From NCBI RefSeq assembly GCF_001570805.1, contig NZ_BCSJ01000004.1, forward strand, positions 1 to 64,000: 64,000 bases of DNA, read 5' to 3'. The notes under the pieces are model-generated. The model did no database searches. It was not told the DNA's origin and saw only the letters and a program-made list of their open reading frames with translations. This document shows positions 52,353 to 60,480 of this stretch, piece after piece. This DNA is from Brevibacterium epidermidis NBRC 14811 (GTDB taxonomy: Bacteria > Actinomycetota > Actinomycetes > Actinomycetales > Brevibacteriaceae). A program made the position numbers and the translations under genes. Each line of letters opens with the position of its first letter. The stretch's first letter is position 1.

Positions 52353-52952
52353 TTATCCGAGCGCCAGCCGCGCGGCCAGCACCACGAGCACGATCGCGAT
52401 GACGATATCGAGGACCTGCCAGACTCGCGGCCGCCCCAAGTAGCGGGAGAGTCCGCGGGCGCCGTAGCCGATGACGAGGAACCAGCTGATCGAGCCGAGC
52501 ATGGCCCCGAACGTGAACGGCCAGACTCCACCCGGACCCTGCTGGTTCGCGAGGTTGCCGAGCATGACGACGGTGTCGATGTAGACGCCGGGGTTGAGGA
52601 ACGTCAGCGCCAGAGTGGTGAGGATGACGGATTTGAGGGTCCGCTGATGAGTGTCCGCCTTCAGCCCGGTGGCCTCGCGCGCTGATTTCAGGCTCGTCCA
52701 CGCGAACCACAGCAGGTAGGCCACGCCCAGCCAGCGCAGGATCTCGAGTGCCCACGGTGCCAGAAGCACGATCGCCCCGATTCCCACCGTGCCCGCGCCG
52801 ATGAGCAGGACGTCGGCGACGATGCAGATGGTGACGACGACGCCGAGGTGCTCGCGCCGAATCCCCTGCCGCAGCAGGAGTGCGTTCTGCGGGCCGACGG
52901 CGATGATGAGCGACCAGCCGGTGAGGAGTCCGGTGACGAGATGAGTGAGCAC
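52353..52952 (-). CDS. lysE: LysE/ArgO-type amino-acid exporter
   Basis: 199 aa with six membrane helices. LLTGWSLIIAVGPQNALLLRQG (the GPQN motif) and the later TFLNPGVYIDTVVMLG are the LysE/RhtB hallmarks. It exports basic amino acids such as lysine or arginine. The start is GTG at 52952; longer in-frame starts lie in the divergent lysG promoter. Divergent from a LysR regulator with a palindrome between them, exactly as in lysE-lysG of Corynebacterium. Confidence 0.88.
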   Translation of the reverse strand: MLTHLVTGLLTGWSLIIAVGPQNALLLRQGIRREHLGVVVTICIVADVLLIGAGTVGIGAIVLLAPWALEILRWLGVAYLLWFAWTSLKSAREATGLKADTHQRTLKSVILTTLALTFLNPGVYIDTVVMLGNLANQQGPGGVWPFTFGAMLGSISWFLVIGYGARGLSRYLGRPRVWQVLDIVIAIVLVVLAARLALG

Positions 52953-52999
52953 GGACTCAACAGTAGAGGCCGACAAGTCAGAAGAAAAACAACAGAATA

Positions 53000-53012
53000 T
53001 GCATCTGATGCA
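53000..53012. promoter_or_regulatory. Candidate LysG operator between lysE and lysG
   Basis: TGCATCTGATGCA is a palindrome (TGCAT-CTG-ATGCA) 11 nt before the lysG ATG and 48 nt before the lysE start. It is placed to bind a LysR-type activator controlling lysE and itself. Confidence 0.55.
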
Positions 53013-53022
53013 CAATTGCTTC

Positions 53023-53922
53023 ATGAACATCGATCACGTGAAAGCCCTCGCCGCCGCTGTCGACGAAGGCACCGTCGAGGGGGCGGCCTTCGTTCTCGGC
53101 ATCACCGCCTCGGCGGCGAGCCAGCGCATCCGCACACTCGAGTCCCGCCTCGGGCAGGTGCTCATCCGACGAACGAACCCGATCACCGTCACCGAGGCGG
53201 GGCAGGCGATTCTCCGCTACGCCCGGCAGGTCGAGCTGCTCGAGTCCGAGGCGCTCGACCGGCTGCACGGAATCGACGCCGATTCGCCTGGATCGGGCGG
53301 ATCAGGTGCTGGGCGGAGCGAGCCGACCGTGCTCCGGGTGGGGGTGAATGCCGATTCGATGGCGACGTGGTTCCGCCCGATCTTCGCCGAGGCGGCCGGC
53401 TGGGACGACGTCGTCCTCCGCATCGAGATGGTCGATCAGGACAAAGCGCTGCCGCTCTTGGCGTCGGGCGAGGTGCTCGGCACGATCACCTCGACGGCGA
53501 CTGGCGGATACGGGACGACCGTAGCCGAGCTCGGGACGATGCGCTACGTCGCCGTGGCCGAGCGCTCCCTGTTCGATCGGCATTCCACCGGGACCGAGGC
53601 GGATCTGTCCAGGCTGCCGATGGTGAACTTCGGGCAGGACGATGACCTGCAGTTCGAGTTCCTCCGCCGGTGCGGAGTCGATGGGCGGCCGCCGATGTCG
53701 GTCGTGCCGGGATCGGCGGAGTTCGTGGCCGCAGTGGAGGCGGGCCTCGGCTGGGGGATGGTGCCGGTCATGCAGTTCGAGGGTCTCGACGCCGACCTTG
53801 TCGAGATCGGCACCGAACCGCATATCGACGTCCCGCTGTACTGGCACCACTGGACGTTGGCCTCTGACAAGCTCTCCCGACTGACCGAGGCGCTGCGTCG
53901 CGCGGCCGCCGCGATGCGGTGA
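53023..53922 (+). CDS. lysG: LysR-family regulator of LysE (LysG/ArgP-like)
   Basis: 299 aa. N-terminal HTH (1-62): VKALAAAVDEGTVEGAAFVLGITASAASQRI, then the LESRLGQVLIRRTNP linker helix. The effector domain has GVNADSMATWF and LGWGMVPVMQ, matching LysG/ArgP proteins, which activate the exporter when lysine or arginine accumulates. ATG 53023 is chosen because a palindrome and -10-like sequence lie just upstream and homologues begin with MNIDHVKAL. It converges with the TetR gene past a palindromic repeat. Confidence 0.88.
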   Translation: MNIDHVKALAAAVDEGTVEGAAFVLGITASAASQRIRTLESRLGQVLIRRTNPITVTEAGQAILRYARQVELLESEALDRLHGIDADSPGSGGSGAGRSEPTVLRVGVNADSMATWFRPIFAEAAGWDDVVLRIEMVDQDKALPLLASGEVLGTITSTATGGYGTTVAELGTMRYVAVAERSLFDRHSTGTEADLSRLPMVNFGQDDDLQFEFLRRCGVDGRPPMSVVPGSAEFVAAVEAGLGWGMVPVMQFEGLDADLVEIGTEPHIDVPLYWHHWTLASDKLSRLTEALRRAAAAMR

Positions 53923-53972
53923 TCGGGTGACGAGAGGTGCGGTTGCCTTCTATTGAGCCGCTTCCCGGCGCA

Positions 53973-54032
53973 CTGGGTGGGCGAAATGGTCACAGAAATT
54001 CGAGCAGAGCGTGACCAAAAAGACCACCTAAG
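53973..54032. repeat. REP-like palindromic element, copy 2
   Basis: Reverse complement of the 10726 element: CTGGGTGG, GCGAAATGGTCAC, a 17-nt loop, GTGACC and CCACCTAAG (ends 54032). It lies between lysG (+) and TetR (-) and supplies the TetR stop codon (54028-54030), so the repeat reaches into the gene. Confidence 0.75.
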
Positions 54033-54651
54033 AGGTGCTGTGGGGCGACCAGGAGCTGAGGAGCTTGTCGATCGTCCACTTCACCTGCTCATGTGCGGCG
54101 TCGACGGTCATCGTCTCGGGCGAGATGATCGAATGCAGGGCGATGCCGTCGACGGTGGTGAAGAGCGCTGTGGCGGTCGGGGCCACCTCGGTGGGGTCGA
54201 GGTGCCCCTCCTCGGCGAGCAGATTCAGCCACCGATGCAGGCTGTCATAAGTGACCCGGTGGCCATGTTCGAGGAGTCGACGGGACACGGCACGCTTCTC
54301 GGCTCCGAGCGCATGCAAGTGCATGGAGAACCACGTTTCGAGCTGCACATCCCGATGCTCATGAGTCGGCAGGAATTGGGCGCAGCACTCATAGAGACGA
54401 TCGGCTGGCGCACGGCTCGAATCGGCGATGGAGAAGTCATTGATGACGGTGTCGATGGAGCGCAGCGCGACCGCCTCGTGGAGGTCCGCCTGGGTGGGGA
54501 AGTAGTGGCGCAGCGTCGATGCCCCGACTCCCGCCTCCTTGGCCACAGCACGCACGCTGAGGTTCGCCTGCCCCGGCTGCGACCCCTCCGCCAGGCGAAT
54601 CGCCGCGGCGATGATCTCGTCTCGCTTCGACAACCGAGCTCCTCGCTTCAT
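54028..54651 (-). CDS. TetR-family regulator
   Basis: 207 aa. N-terminal HTH near 9-53: RDEIIAAAIRLAEGSQPG, then LSVRAVAKEAGVGASTLRHYFPTQADL, ending in HYF as the family requires. The C-terminal domain is all helical. ATG 54651 is preferred over a TTG six bases upstream. It is divergent from the small multidrug-export gene and has a perfect palindrome in its promoter, so it probably represses both. The stop lies in a dispersed repeat. Confidence 0.87.
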   Translation of the reverse strand: MKRGARLSKRDEIIAAAIRLAEGSQPGQANLSVRAVAKEAGVGASTLRHYFPTQADLHEAVALRSIDTVINDFSIADSSRAPADRLYECCAQFLPTHEHRDVQLETWFSMHLHALGAEKRAVSRRLLEHGHRVTYDSLHRWLNLLAEEGHLDPTEVAPTATALFTTVDGIALHSIISPETMTVDAAHEQVKWTIDKLLSSWSPHSTS

Positions 54652-54677
54652 TGACAACGATGCTTTCGATCAGTGTA

Positions 54678-54692
54678 TAGTACGTTGTACTA
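54678..54692. promoter_or_regulatory. TetR operator candidate
   Basis: TAGTACGTTGTACTA (TAGTAC-gtt-GTACTA) is a perfect palindrome; GTACTAGTAC overlaps it (54687-54696). It lies beside a TATACA -10 box on the minus strand and about 90 nt before the divergent export gene, so one repressor could block both. Confidence 0.65.
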
Positions 54693-54779
54693 GTACGGTG
54701 TGCCAAAGCGTTTTAAGGCGCGGCAGGAACAGTGTGCTGACCCGACCAGAGGACCCGAACGGAAGAAGAGAGAGCCCTC

Positions 54780-55253
54780 ATGATCGACAGTCTGCAGGAA
54801 TTCGCCGGAAACTTTCCCGACTGGCTGCAATGGGCGGGCGTTCTGCTCGTCTCGGCCATCCCCTTCGTCGAGTCGTATTTCGGCGCTGTCATCGGCGTCG
54901 CGATCGGACTTCACCCCGTCGTCGCCATCCTCGTAGCCGTCATCGGCAACGTCATCTCGATGCTCGCCTTCGTCTATGGGGCCGGTGCCATCCGCGACAA
55001 GGCGACGAAGAATAAGGAGGTCGAGGAGAAGCCGAAGCGACAGCGGCTCAAGCGCATGTTCGACAAGTTCGGCGTGCCGGGAGTTTCGCTGCTCGGCCAA
55101 ACACTCCTGCCCTCGCAGATCACTTCGTCCGCGATGGTCGGCTTCGGTGCGAACCGCAATGTCGTGGCCTTCTGGCAGGTCATCTCGATCATCCTCTGGG
55201 GCGTCCTCTTCGGAGTGCTCGCCACCTTGGGTATTGAACTCGCGCTGCGCTGA
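54780..55253 (+). CDS. Small multi-drug export protein (PF06695-type)
   Basis: 157 aa with about four membrane helices: GVLLVSAIPFVESYFGAVIGVAIGL near 20-45, then VGNVISMLAFVYGAG-type sequence, a Lys/Glu-rich loop (KNKEVEEKPKRQRLKRMFDKFG) and a C-terminal SLLGQTLLPSQITSSAMVG. These match the small multidrug export family, but the substrates of such proteins are poorly known. Divergent from TetR, its likely repressor. GGAAGAAGAG precedes the ATG. Confidence 0.8.
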   Translation: MIDSLQEFAGNFPDWLQWAGVLLVSAIPFVESYFGAVIGVAIGLHPVVAILVAVIGNVISMLAFVYGAGAIRDKATKNKEVEEKPKRQRLKRMFDKFGVPGVSLLGQTLLPSQITSSAMVGFGANRNVVAFWQVISIILWGVLFGVLATLGIELALR

Positions 55254-55292
55254 GGGTACGTCGGCCCGTCCAGCCGTGTCAGACCCTCCACC

Positions 55293-55304
55293 TAGACTGG
55301 CACC
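55293..55304 (+). promoter_or_regulatory. -10 box of a leaderless promoter (recQ)
   Basis: TAGACT (55293-55298) plus 6 nt to ATG 55305. No Shine-Dalgarno. Confidence 0.55.
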
Positions 55305-57443
55305 ATGACGGAATCCACCCCGACATCCGCACCCGCAGCCGGCTCGCCCGGCGCCCCAGACGACTTCGCGATCGAGGCGCAGCGCATCCTCGCCGAACTC
55401 ACCGCGAATCCCAACGCGCAGTTCCGCGACGGCCAGCTCGAGTCCATCCGGGACCTCGTTCAGGCGAAGAAGCGCGTCCTCGTCGTCCAACGCACCGGGT
55501 GGGGCAAGTCAGCCGTGTACTTCGTCGCCACCCGCATGCTTCGGGCCTCCGGCACGGGACCGAGCCTCATCATCTCCCCGCTGCTGGCACTCATGCGCGA
55601 CCAGATCGCCGCAGCCGAACGCGCCGGAGTCCGCGCCGCCAGCCTCAACTCCTCGAACGTCACCGAATGGGACTCCGTGCTCAAGGACCTCAAGGCCGGC
55701 AAGCTCGACGTCCTCCTCGTCTCCCCAGAGCGGCTGAACAATCCGCAGTTCCGCGACGAAGTGCTGCCGCAGCTGCTGGCCTTCCTCGGCCTCATCGTCG
55801 TCGACGAAGCCCACTGCATCTCCGACTGGGGGCACGACTTCCGCCCCGACTACCGCCGCATCGGCCGCATCCTGTCCGAACTGCCCCACAACACCCCCGT
55901 GCTCGCGACGACCGCGACAGCGAACTCCCGCGTCGTCGCCGACGTCGCCGAACAGCTCGGCGACGACACCACCGTCGTCCGCGGCGAACTAGCCCGTGAC
56001 TCCCTGCGACTCGGCGTCCTCAACGGGCTCGATGCCAGCGCACGCATCGCCTGGCTGTCAGCTCACCTCAACGACTTCACCGGGTCCGGAATCGTCTACA
56101 CGCTCACCGTCTCCGCCGCCGAAGACATCACCCGAATGCTGCGCGAACAGGGCCACGAAGTCCGCGCCTACACTGGCCGGACCGATGCCGAAGAACGCGC
56201 CGAACTCGAGCAGCAGCTCAAGGACAACCGCCTCAAGGCACTCGTGGCCACCTCGGCGCTGGGAATGGGATTCGACAAACCCGACCTCGGATTCGTCGTC
56301 CACCTCGGCGCCCCGTCCTCAGCCGTGGCCTACTACCAGCAGGTCGGCCGCGCCGGCCGCGCCACGGACTCCGCCGACGTCCTCCTGCTGCCCGGCGCCG
56401 AAGACGAACAGATCTGGGAGTACTTCGCGACTGCGTCGATGCCCAACCAGGACGACGCGAATGCCGTGCTCGCGGCCCTCGCCGAGGCGGACGGCCCCCT
56501 GTCCGTGGCCCGCTTGGAGACCTTGGTTGGAACCAAACGCTCCCGCCTGAATCTGCTGCTCAAGACCCTCGAGGTCGAAGATGCGGTTTCGAAGGTCAAA
56601 GGCGGGTACGTCTCGACCGGGCTGGGCTGGACCTATGACCGGGACCGGTATGAGAAGGTCGCAGCCGTCCGAGCGGAAGAGGCCCGGGCCATGCTCGACT
56701 ATGAGGCGACCGGGCAGTGCCGCATGGAGTTCCTTATCCGCCAGCTCGACGACCCCGACCCACAGCCATGTGGTCGCTGCGACAACTGCGCCGGTGTGTG
56801 GTTCTCCTCCGAAATCTCCGATGAACAGCGCCAGGCCGCGGCCGGGAACCTCCACAAGATCGGCCTGCCCGTCGAACCGCGCAGCACCTGGCCCAGCGGT
56901 CTTGCCAATATCGGAGTTCCGCTCAAGGGCCGAATCCCCGCCGAAGAGCTCGCCGAGGAGGGGCGTGCGATCGCGCGTCTGTCCGACCTCGGGCAGGGCC
57001 AGACCCTCCGGGCTTTCCTCGCCCCGGATGCTCCCGATGCCGAGGTGCCCGGTCAGATCGGCAAGTGGTGCCTTGAGGTCTTGGCGCAGTGGGATTGGAA
57101 AACACGGCCCGAGGTGGTCGTATCGATCCCGAGCAATCGCCGTCCCGGGACGGTGCGATCCTTGGCCGCGAATCTCGCAACGGCCGGGCGACTCGTCGAC
57201 GGCGGCGAACTGCTTCAGGTCGGCGACCACGGCACACCGGACGTCAACAGCGCCTTCCGCGTCAAAGACCTCTATGAAGCCTTCGTCGTCCCTCCCGAGG
57301 TCGAAGAAGCCGTCGCGGGGAAGTCAGTGCTGCTCGTCGACGACGAGGTCGTCTCCCGGTGGACGATGACGGTCTGCGCACGATTGCTCCGGCGGGCCGG
57401 TGCCACCTCGGTGCTGCCGTTCGCTCTCGCCCTGCGGGCCTGA
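55305..57443 (+). CDS. recQ: RecQ-family DNA helicase with phosphoribosyltransferase-like C-terminus
   Basis: 712 aa. Walker A TGWGKS (64-69), DEAH (167-170) in VVDEAHCISDWGHDFRPDY, TATANSRV, then the second RecA domain with TSALGMGFDKPD and QQVGRAGR. A zinc site follows: Cys near 470 and CGRCDNC near 489-495. A winged helix is less clear, but the last 140 residues (about 570-712) form a PRTase-like domain: VVSIPSNRRPGTVRSLAANLA, then the PRPP-type loop VLLVDDEVVSRWT near 674-686. The fusion is known in actinobacterial RecQ proteins; its task is unknown. Single gene, convergent with the next. Confidence 0.88.
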   Translation: MTESTPTSAPAAGSPGAPDDFAIEAQRILAELTANPNAQFRDGQLESIRDLVQAKKRVLVVQRTGWGKSAVYFVATRMLRASGTGPSLIISPLLALMRDQIAAAERAGVRAASLNSSNVTEWDSVLKDLKAGKLDVLLVSPERLNNPQFRDEVLPQLLAFLGLIVVDEAHCISDWGHDFRPDYRRIGRILSELPHNTPVLATTATANSRVVADVAEQLGDDTTVVRGELARDSLRLGVLNGLDASARIAWLSAHLNDFTGSGIVYTLTVSAAEDITRMLREQGHEVRAYTGRTDAEERAELEQQLKDNRLKALVATSALGMGFDKPDLGFVVHLGAPSSAVAYYQQVGRAGRATDSADVLLLPGAEDEQIWEYFATASMPNQDDANAVLAALAEADGPLSVARLETLVGTKRSRLNLLLKTLEVEDAVSKVKGGYVSTGLGWTYDRDRYEKVAAVRAEEARAMLDYEATGQCRMEFLIRQLDDPDPQPCGRCDNCAGVWFSSEISDEQRQAAAGNLHKIGLPVEPRSTWPSGLANIGVPLKGRIPAEELAEEGRAIARLSDLGQGQTLRAFLAPDAPDAEVPGQIGKWCLEVLAQWDWKTRPEVVVSIPSNRRPGTVRSLAANLATAGRLVDGGELLQVGDHGTPDVNSAFRVKDLYEAFVVPPEVEEAVAGKSVLLVDDEVVSRWTMTVCARLLRRAGATSVLPFALALRA

Positions 57444-57450
57444 CCGGTCC

Positions 57451-57957
57451 TTAAGCGCGACGCAAGTCGCGGACCAGCCTCGGCGTCGACCTACGTCCGA
57501 CCTGCCTGGCCCACGTGGACCAGGGGTAGGAGAGTCGGACATGGAAATAGTTGATGTACTCGGCGACAGCGAACTGCCAGATGACGATGATGAGAACCGC
57601 GCTGAGCGAAACGCCGGGCCAAGCGACGACGATGCCGATGAGTGAGGTGAGAAGCACGAGCGGGTTGATGACGCGCAGAAACCGATAGATTCGAGCGACC
57701 GGTTTTGGAATCGGGGCCGGCAGATGATGCCGAGCGATCAGCCAGTAGATTCCGGCCTGAACGAGGATGAAGAGCAGCGGGGACAGTGTTGCCCATAGCG
57801 CTGCTTCGGCTCGATCGGCCGTGACGAAAGCGAGACGCGTCGGAACGACAGCGAAGACCGCTGCGGCGACGATTTCCCCGAGCCCGAGGCTGAGGAATCG
57901 TCGCCGCAGAGGTTCAAAGCGGTCGGTAGAGGTCACGGGCGGTTCAGCGACTGCCAC
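57451..57957 (-). CDS. Hypothetical four-helix membrane protein
   Basis: 168 aa, no family recognised. Four hydrophobic segments at about 25-45, 52-72, 92-112 and 117-138, with a basic C-terminus (RQVGRRSTPRLVRDLRRA). It begins 48 nt after the VOC-protein stop on the same strand and may share its transcript. Its end is 7 nt from the recQ stop on the other strand, with no hairpin between them. GC and codon use look ordinary. Confidence 0.6.
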   Translation of the reverse strand: MAVAEPPVTSTDRFEPLRRRFLSLGLGEIVAAAVFAVVPTRLAFVTADRAEAALWATLSPLLFILVQAGIYWLIARHHLPAPIPKPVARIYRFLRVINPLVLLTSLIGIVVAWPGVSLSAVLIIVIWQFAVAEYINYFHVRLSYPWSTWARQVGRRSTPRLVRDLRRA

Positions 57958-58005
57958 AGTGCAGCCGCCCGGAACAGAACCGGGCCGCCTCGGCGAGGCT
58001 GACGG

Positions 58006-58767
58006 TCACAGATTCTGCTGGAGCTGGAACGTCGCGCCTTCCGGATCGGTGACCGTGACGATGCGTCCGTACGGGGAGTCTTCCGGACCGGCGAGCACCT
58101 TGCCGCCGAGCTCGGTCACCTTCGCTGCCGAGGCATCGGCGTCTTCGACGTTGAAGTAGGTGCGCCAATAGGAATTCTGTGCCCACTGACTGGCATCACA
58201 GATTCCGGCCACAGCCTCGTCACCGTCGCCGTGTGTCGAGTACGGGAACCCCTCCATCGGGGTGATGTCGAACGAGAAGACCTTGGCATAGAAATCATTC
58301 GCCGCCTGATAGTTCGTCGTCATGAGTTCGAACCACACCGGAGTTCCCGGAGTGAGCGGTGTATCGAAGCCCGCGAACTCGCCGGGCTGCCACATGCCGA
58401 TGGGTGATCCCGTCGGATCGACGACGACAGCCATCTGACCCAGCGGGCCGACGGGCATGGGGCCGACGACTTCGGCCGCTCCGGCGCCCAGCGCGGCCTG
58501 ATAGGTTCCGGCGATGTCGCCAGTGTGCAGATAGGTCGACCAGGCTGTGGGCATCTCCGGGCTCGGGGTGCCGTCCATGTTCATGGCTCGCATGGCGCCG
58601 CCGACGTTGCCTCCGTCCTTCGTGATCATGCTGTAGTGGCCGAAATCGGGACCTTTGTCGGCGAACTCCCAGCCGAAGAGCTGAGTATAGAAGTTCTGGG
58701 CGGCCTCGAAGTCCTGGCAGACATAGTCGATCCAGATCGGCTGGCCTTCGCGGGGGTTGGCAGGCAT
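58006..58767 (-). CDS. Two-domain VOC (glyoxalase/bleomycin-resistance-like) protein
   Basis: 253 aa with two VOC modules in tandem. Module 1 (about 8-122): IDYVCQDFEAAQNFYTQLFGWEF, then VVDPTGSPIGMWQP. Module 2 (about 133-252): WFELMTTNYQAANDFYAKVFSF, then VTDPEGATFQLQQ. The metal-site positions of glyoxalase I are not all retained, so a binding or resistance role is as likely as catalysis. It starts at ATG 58767, with AGGAGACG 4-11 nt upstream. Confidence 0.85.
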   Translation of the reverse strand: MPANPREGQPIWIDYVCQDFEAAQNFYTQLFGWEFADKGPDFGHYSMITKDGGNVGGAMRAMNMDGTPSPEMPTAWSTYLHTGDIAGTYQAALGAGAAEVVGPMPVGPLGQMAVVVDPTGSPIGMWQPGEFAGFDTPLTPGTPVWFELMTTNYQAANDFYAKVFSFDITPMEGFPYSTHGDGDEAVAGICDASQWAQNSYWRTYFNVEDADASAAKVTELGGKVLAGPEDSPYGRIVTVTDPEGATFQLQQNL

Positions 58768-58834
58768 TGCGTCTCCTCGTGTGGTGGGGTGGAGGTGAGT
58801 TGCAGTGATTGGTGCCGACGGCAGGGGGATGACC

Positions 58835-59608
58835 CTACTGCCAAGCGCGCGTGAAATCCGCGAAGCAGTCGGTCAGCGCCGCCTGCAGAAGCGGACCGAA
58901 GGTCACGCGCCCGACCCCGAGTTCAGCGAGCTGAGAGAGGTCGAGTTCTTCGGGCACCGCGCCCTTGATCGGGTGCGCGGTGACATTGAGCGGCAGAGTG
59001 ATCTGCGCAAGGATCGATTTGAGTGTGCCCACATCGGGCAGACGGACGGGGTAGACGGAGTCCGCGCCGGCGTCGGTGCACAGACGCAGACGTCGGACCA
59101 CCTCGGCGGTGGGGTCTTCGAAGTCGCCGGGATACTTGAACACGTCGGTGCGGGCGTTGATGACGACATGGACCCTTTGAGCCTCGGCCGCTTGGCGCAG
59201 GCTCCAGATGTATTCGGCGTGCTCCTCGGGGCTGCGCATACTGCCCCGACTGTGGACAGTGTCCTCGATATTCACACCGACCGCTCCGGCTTCGAGGAGA
59301 CCGGCGATGAGTTCGGGAGCGGGGGTGTCGTATCCGGATTCGAGATCTGCGGTGACGGGAACATCTACCGCCGAGGTGATCCGTGAGATCCCCTCGAGCG
59401 CTTGCTCGAGCGTCATCTGCTCACCGTCGCCATGGCCGAGCGAATCGGCGAGCGGGTGCGATCCGATGCTCAGAGCGTTGAAACCGACGTCGACCATCGC
59501 ACGAGCCGACCAGGCATCCCAGACGGTCGGCAGCACGAGAGGTTCGTCCTGGTGATGGCCCCGCAAGAGGGTGAAAGCGCGTTCGGCGAGAATCGTGTAG
59601 TCGACCAT
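58835..59608 (-). CDS. Isocitrate lyase/PEP mutase-family protein
   Basis: 257 aa TIM-barrel enzyme. PTVWDAWSARAMVDVGFNALSIGS is the family's N-terminal substrate strand, LESGYDTPAPELIAGLLEAGAVGVNIED carries metal-binding acidic residues, and INARTDVF follows. The lyase Cys motif (KKCGH) of true isocitrate lyases is not seen, so it is more like the oxaloacetate hydrolase or carboxy-phosphonate group. ATG 59608 has GGAAAAG upstream. Substrate unknown. Confidence 0.82.
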   Translation of the reverse strand: MVDYTILAERAFTLLRGHHQDEPLVLPTVWDAWSARAMVDVGFNALSIGSHPLADSLGHGDGEQMTLEQALEGISRITSAVDVPVTADLESGYDTPAPELIAGLLEAGAVGVNIEDTVHSRGSMRSPEEHAEYIWSLRQAAEAQRVHVVINARTDVFKYPGDFEDPTAEVVRRLRLCTDAGADSVYPVRLPDVGTLKSILAQITLPLNVTAHPIKGAVPEELDLSQLAELGVGRVTFGPLLQAALTDCFADFTRAWQ

Positions 59609-59707
59609 GGTCAGTACTTTTCCACTGTTGTGCCTCGACACGCCAGGGGTCGGACTGGTTCACCAGAAGGTTTCAGGCAGGCGCAATGATAGCGTAAACA
59701 ACATCCG

Positions 59708-60442
59708 ATGTCGCCGTACGGAGGAGCAGAGGTGGCCGGTTCGGGCACCATCCGCGTTTCGCCCAAACCTGAGCGGGTATGGGCACTTCTCGCCGTGGTT
59801 GCCGGCATGGCCACGATCCTCATCGAGATTCCCGCGGCACTGATGTCCGAAGGCGGCTACTCATTCGCACAGCAGCCCATCAGCCATCTGGGGATGACCG
59901 GATGCGGCGACTGGGGAGACGCGGAAACCCCGATCGAGGTCTGCTCACCGGCCCATCCCTTCGTCAACGGCGTCTCCATCATCGCCGGATCGATGCTCGC
60001 GATCATCGCCTTCATCTGGCACGACTGGATCGCCCCGAGTCGCTGGGGCAGGTGCGGGTCCTTTATGCTCGCCGCCGGCGGAATGCTGCTGGCCGGAACC
60101 GGGATGGTCCCGGCAGACATCGATCCGAGACTGCACGCCGTCTTCGGAATCGGCGGATCCGCAATCCAGAATCTCGGTCTGCTCTCCGCAGGTATTGCCT
60201 TGATCCGGTGGACCGAGAAGCGCTGGATCGGTCCCGTCGACTTCGGCGGGCTCACGCTCGGGCTGGGCGTATTCGCACTCGCCGGTACGTTGTTCTTGGC
60301 CGCTCCGGACAGCTGGAACCTGCCCGTCGGCACCGTTGAGAGAGCCGCGTCCTATCCGTTCCTCATCTGGTTCATCCTCGCCGGATGGATGCAGCTGCGT
60401 GACGCCTCCAGGCGAAAACGCGAGCTCGCCTCCGGGCCGTGA
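59708..60442 (+). CDS. DUF998 membrane protein
   Basis: 244 aa with about seven hydrophobic segments and the DUF998 features YSFAQQPISHLGMTGCGDWG (an ISHL..G motif on the first loop) and FVNGVSIIAGSMLAI. TAGCGT lies 12 nt before the ATG as a possible -10 box. Divergent from the PEP-mutase-like gene. Function unknown. Confidence 0.8.
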   Translation: MSPYGGAEVAGSGTIRVSPKPERVWALLAVVAGMATILIEIPAALMSEGGYSFAQQPISHLGMTGCGDWGDAETPIEVCSPAHPFVNGVSIIAGSMLAIIAFIWHDWIAPSRWGRCGSFMLAAGGMLLAGTGMVPADIDPRLHAVFGIGGSAIQNLGLLSAGIALIRWTEKRWIGPVDFGGLTLGLGVFALAGTLFLAAPDSWNLPVGTVERAASYPFLIWFILAGWMQLRDASRRKRELASGP

Positions 60443-60480
60443 AGTCGGCGAGCGAGTGAGCCGGCGCAGCTGCAGCGTGT

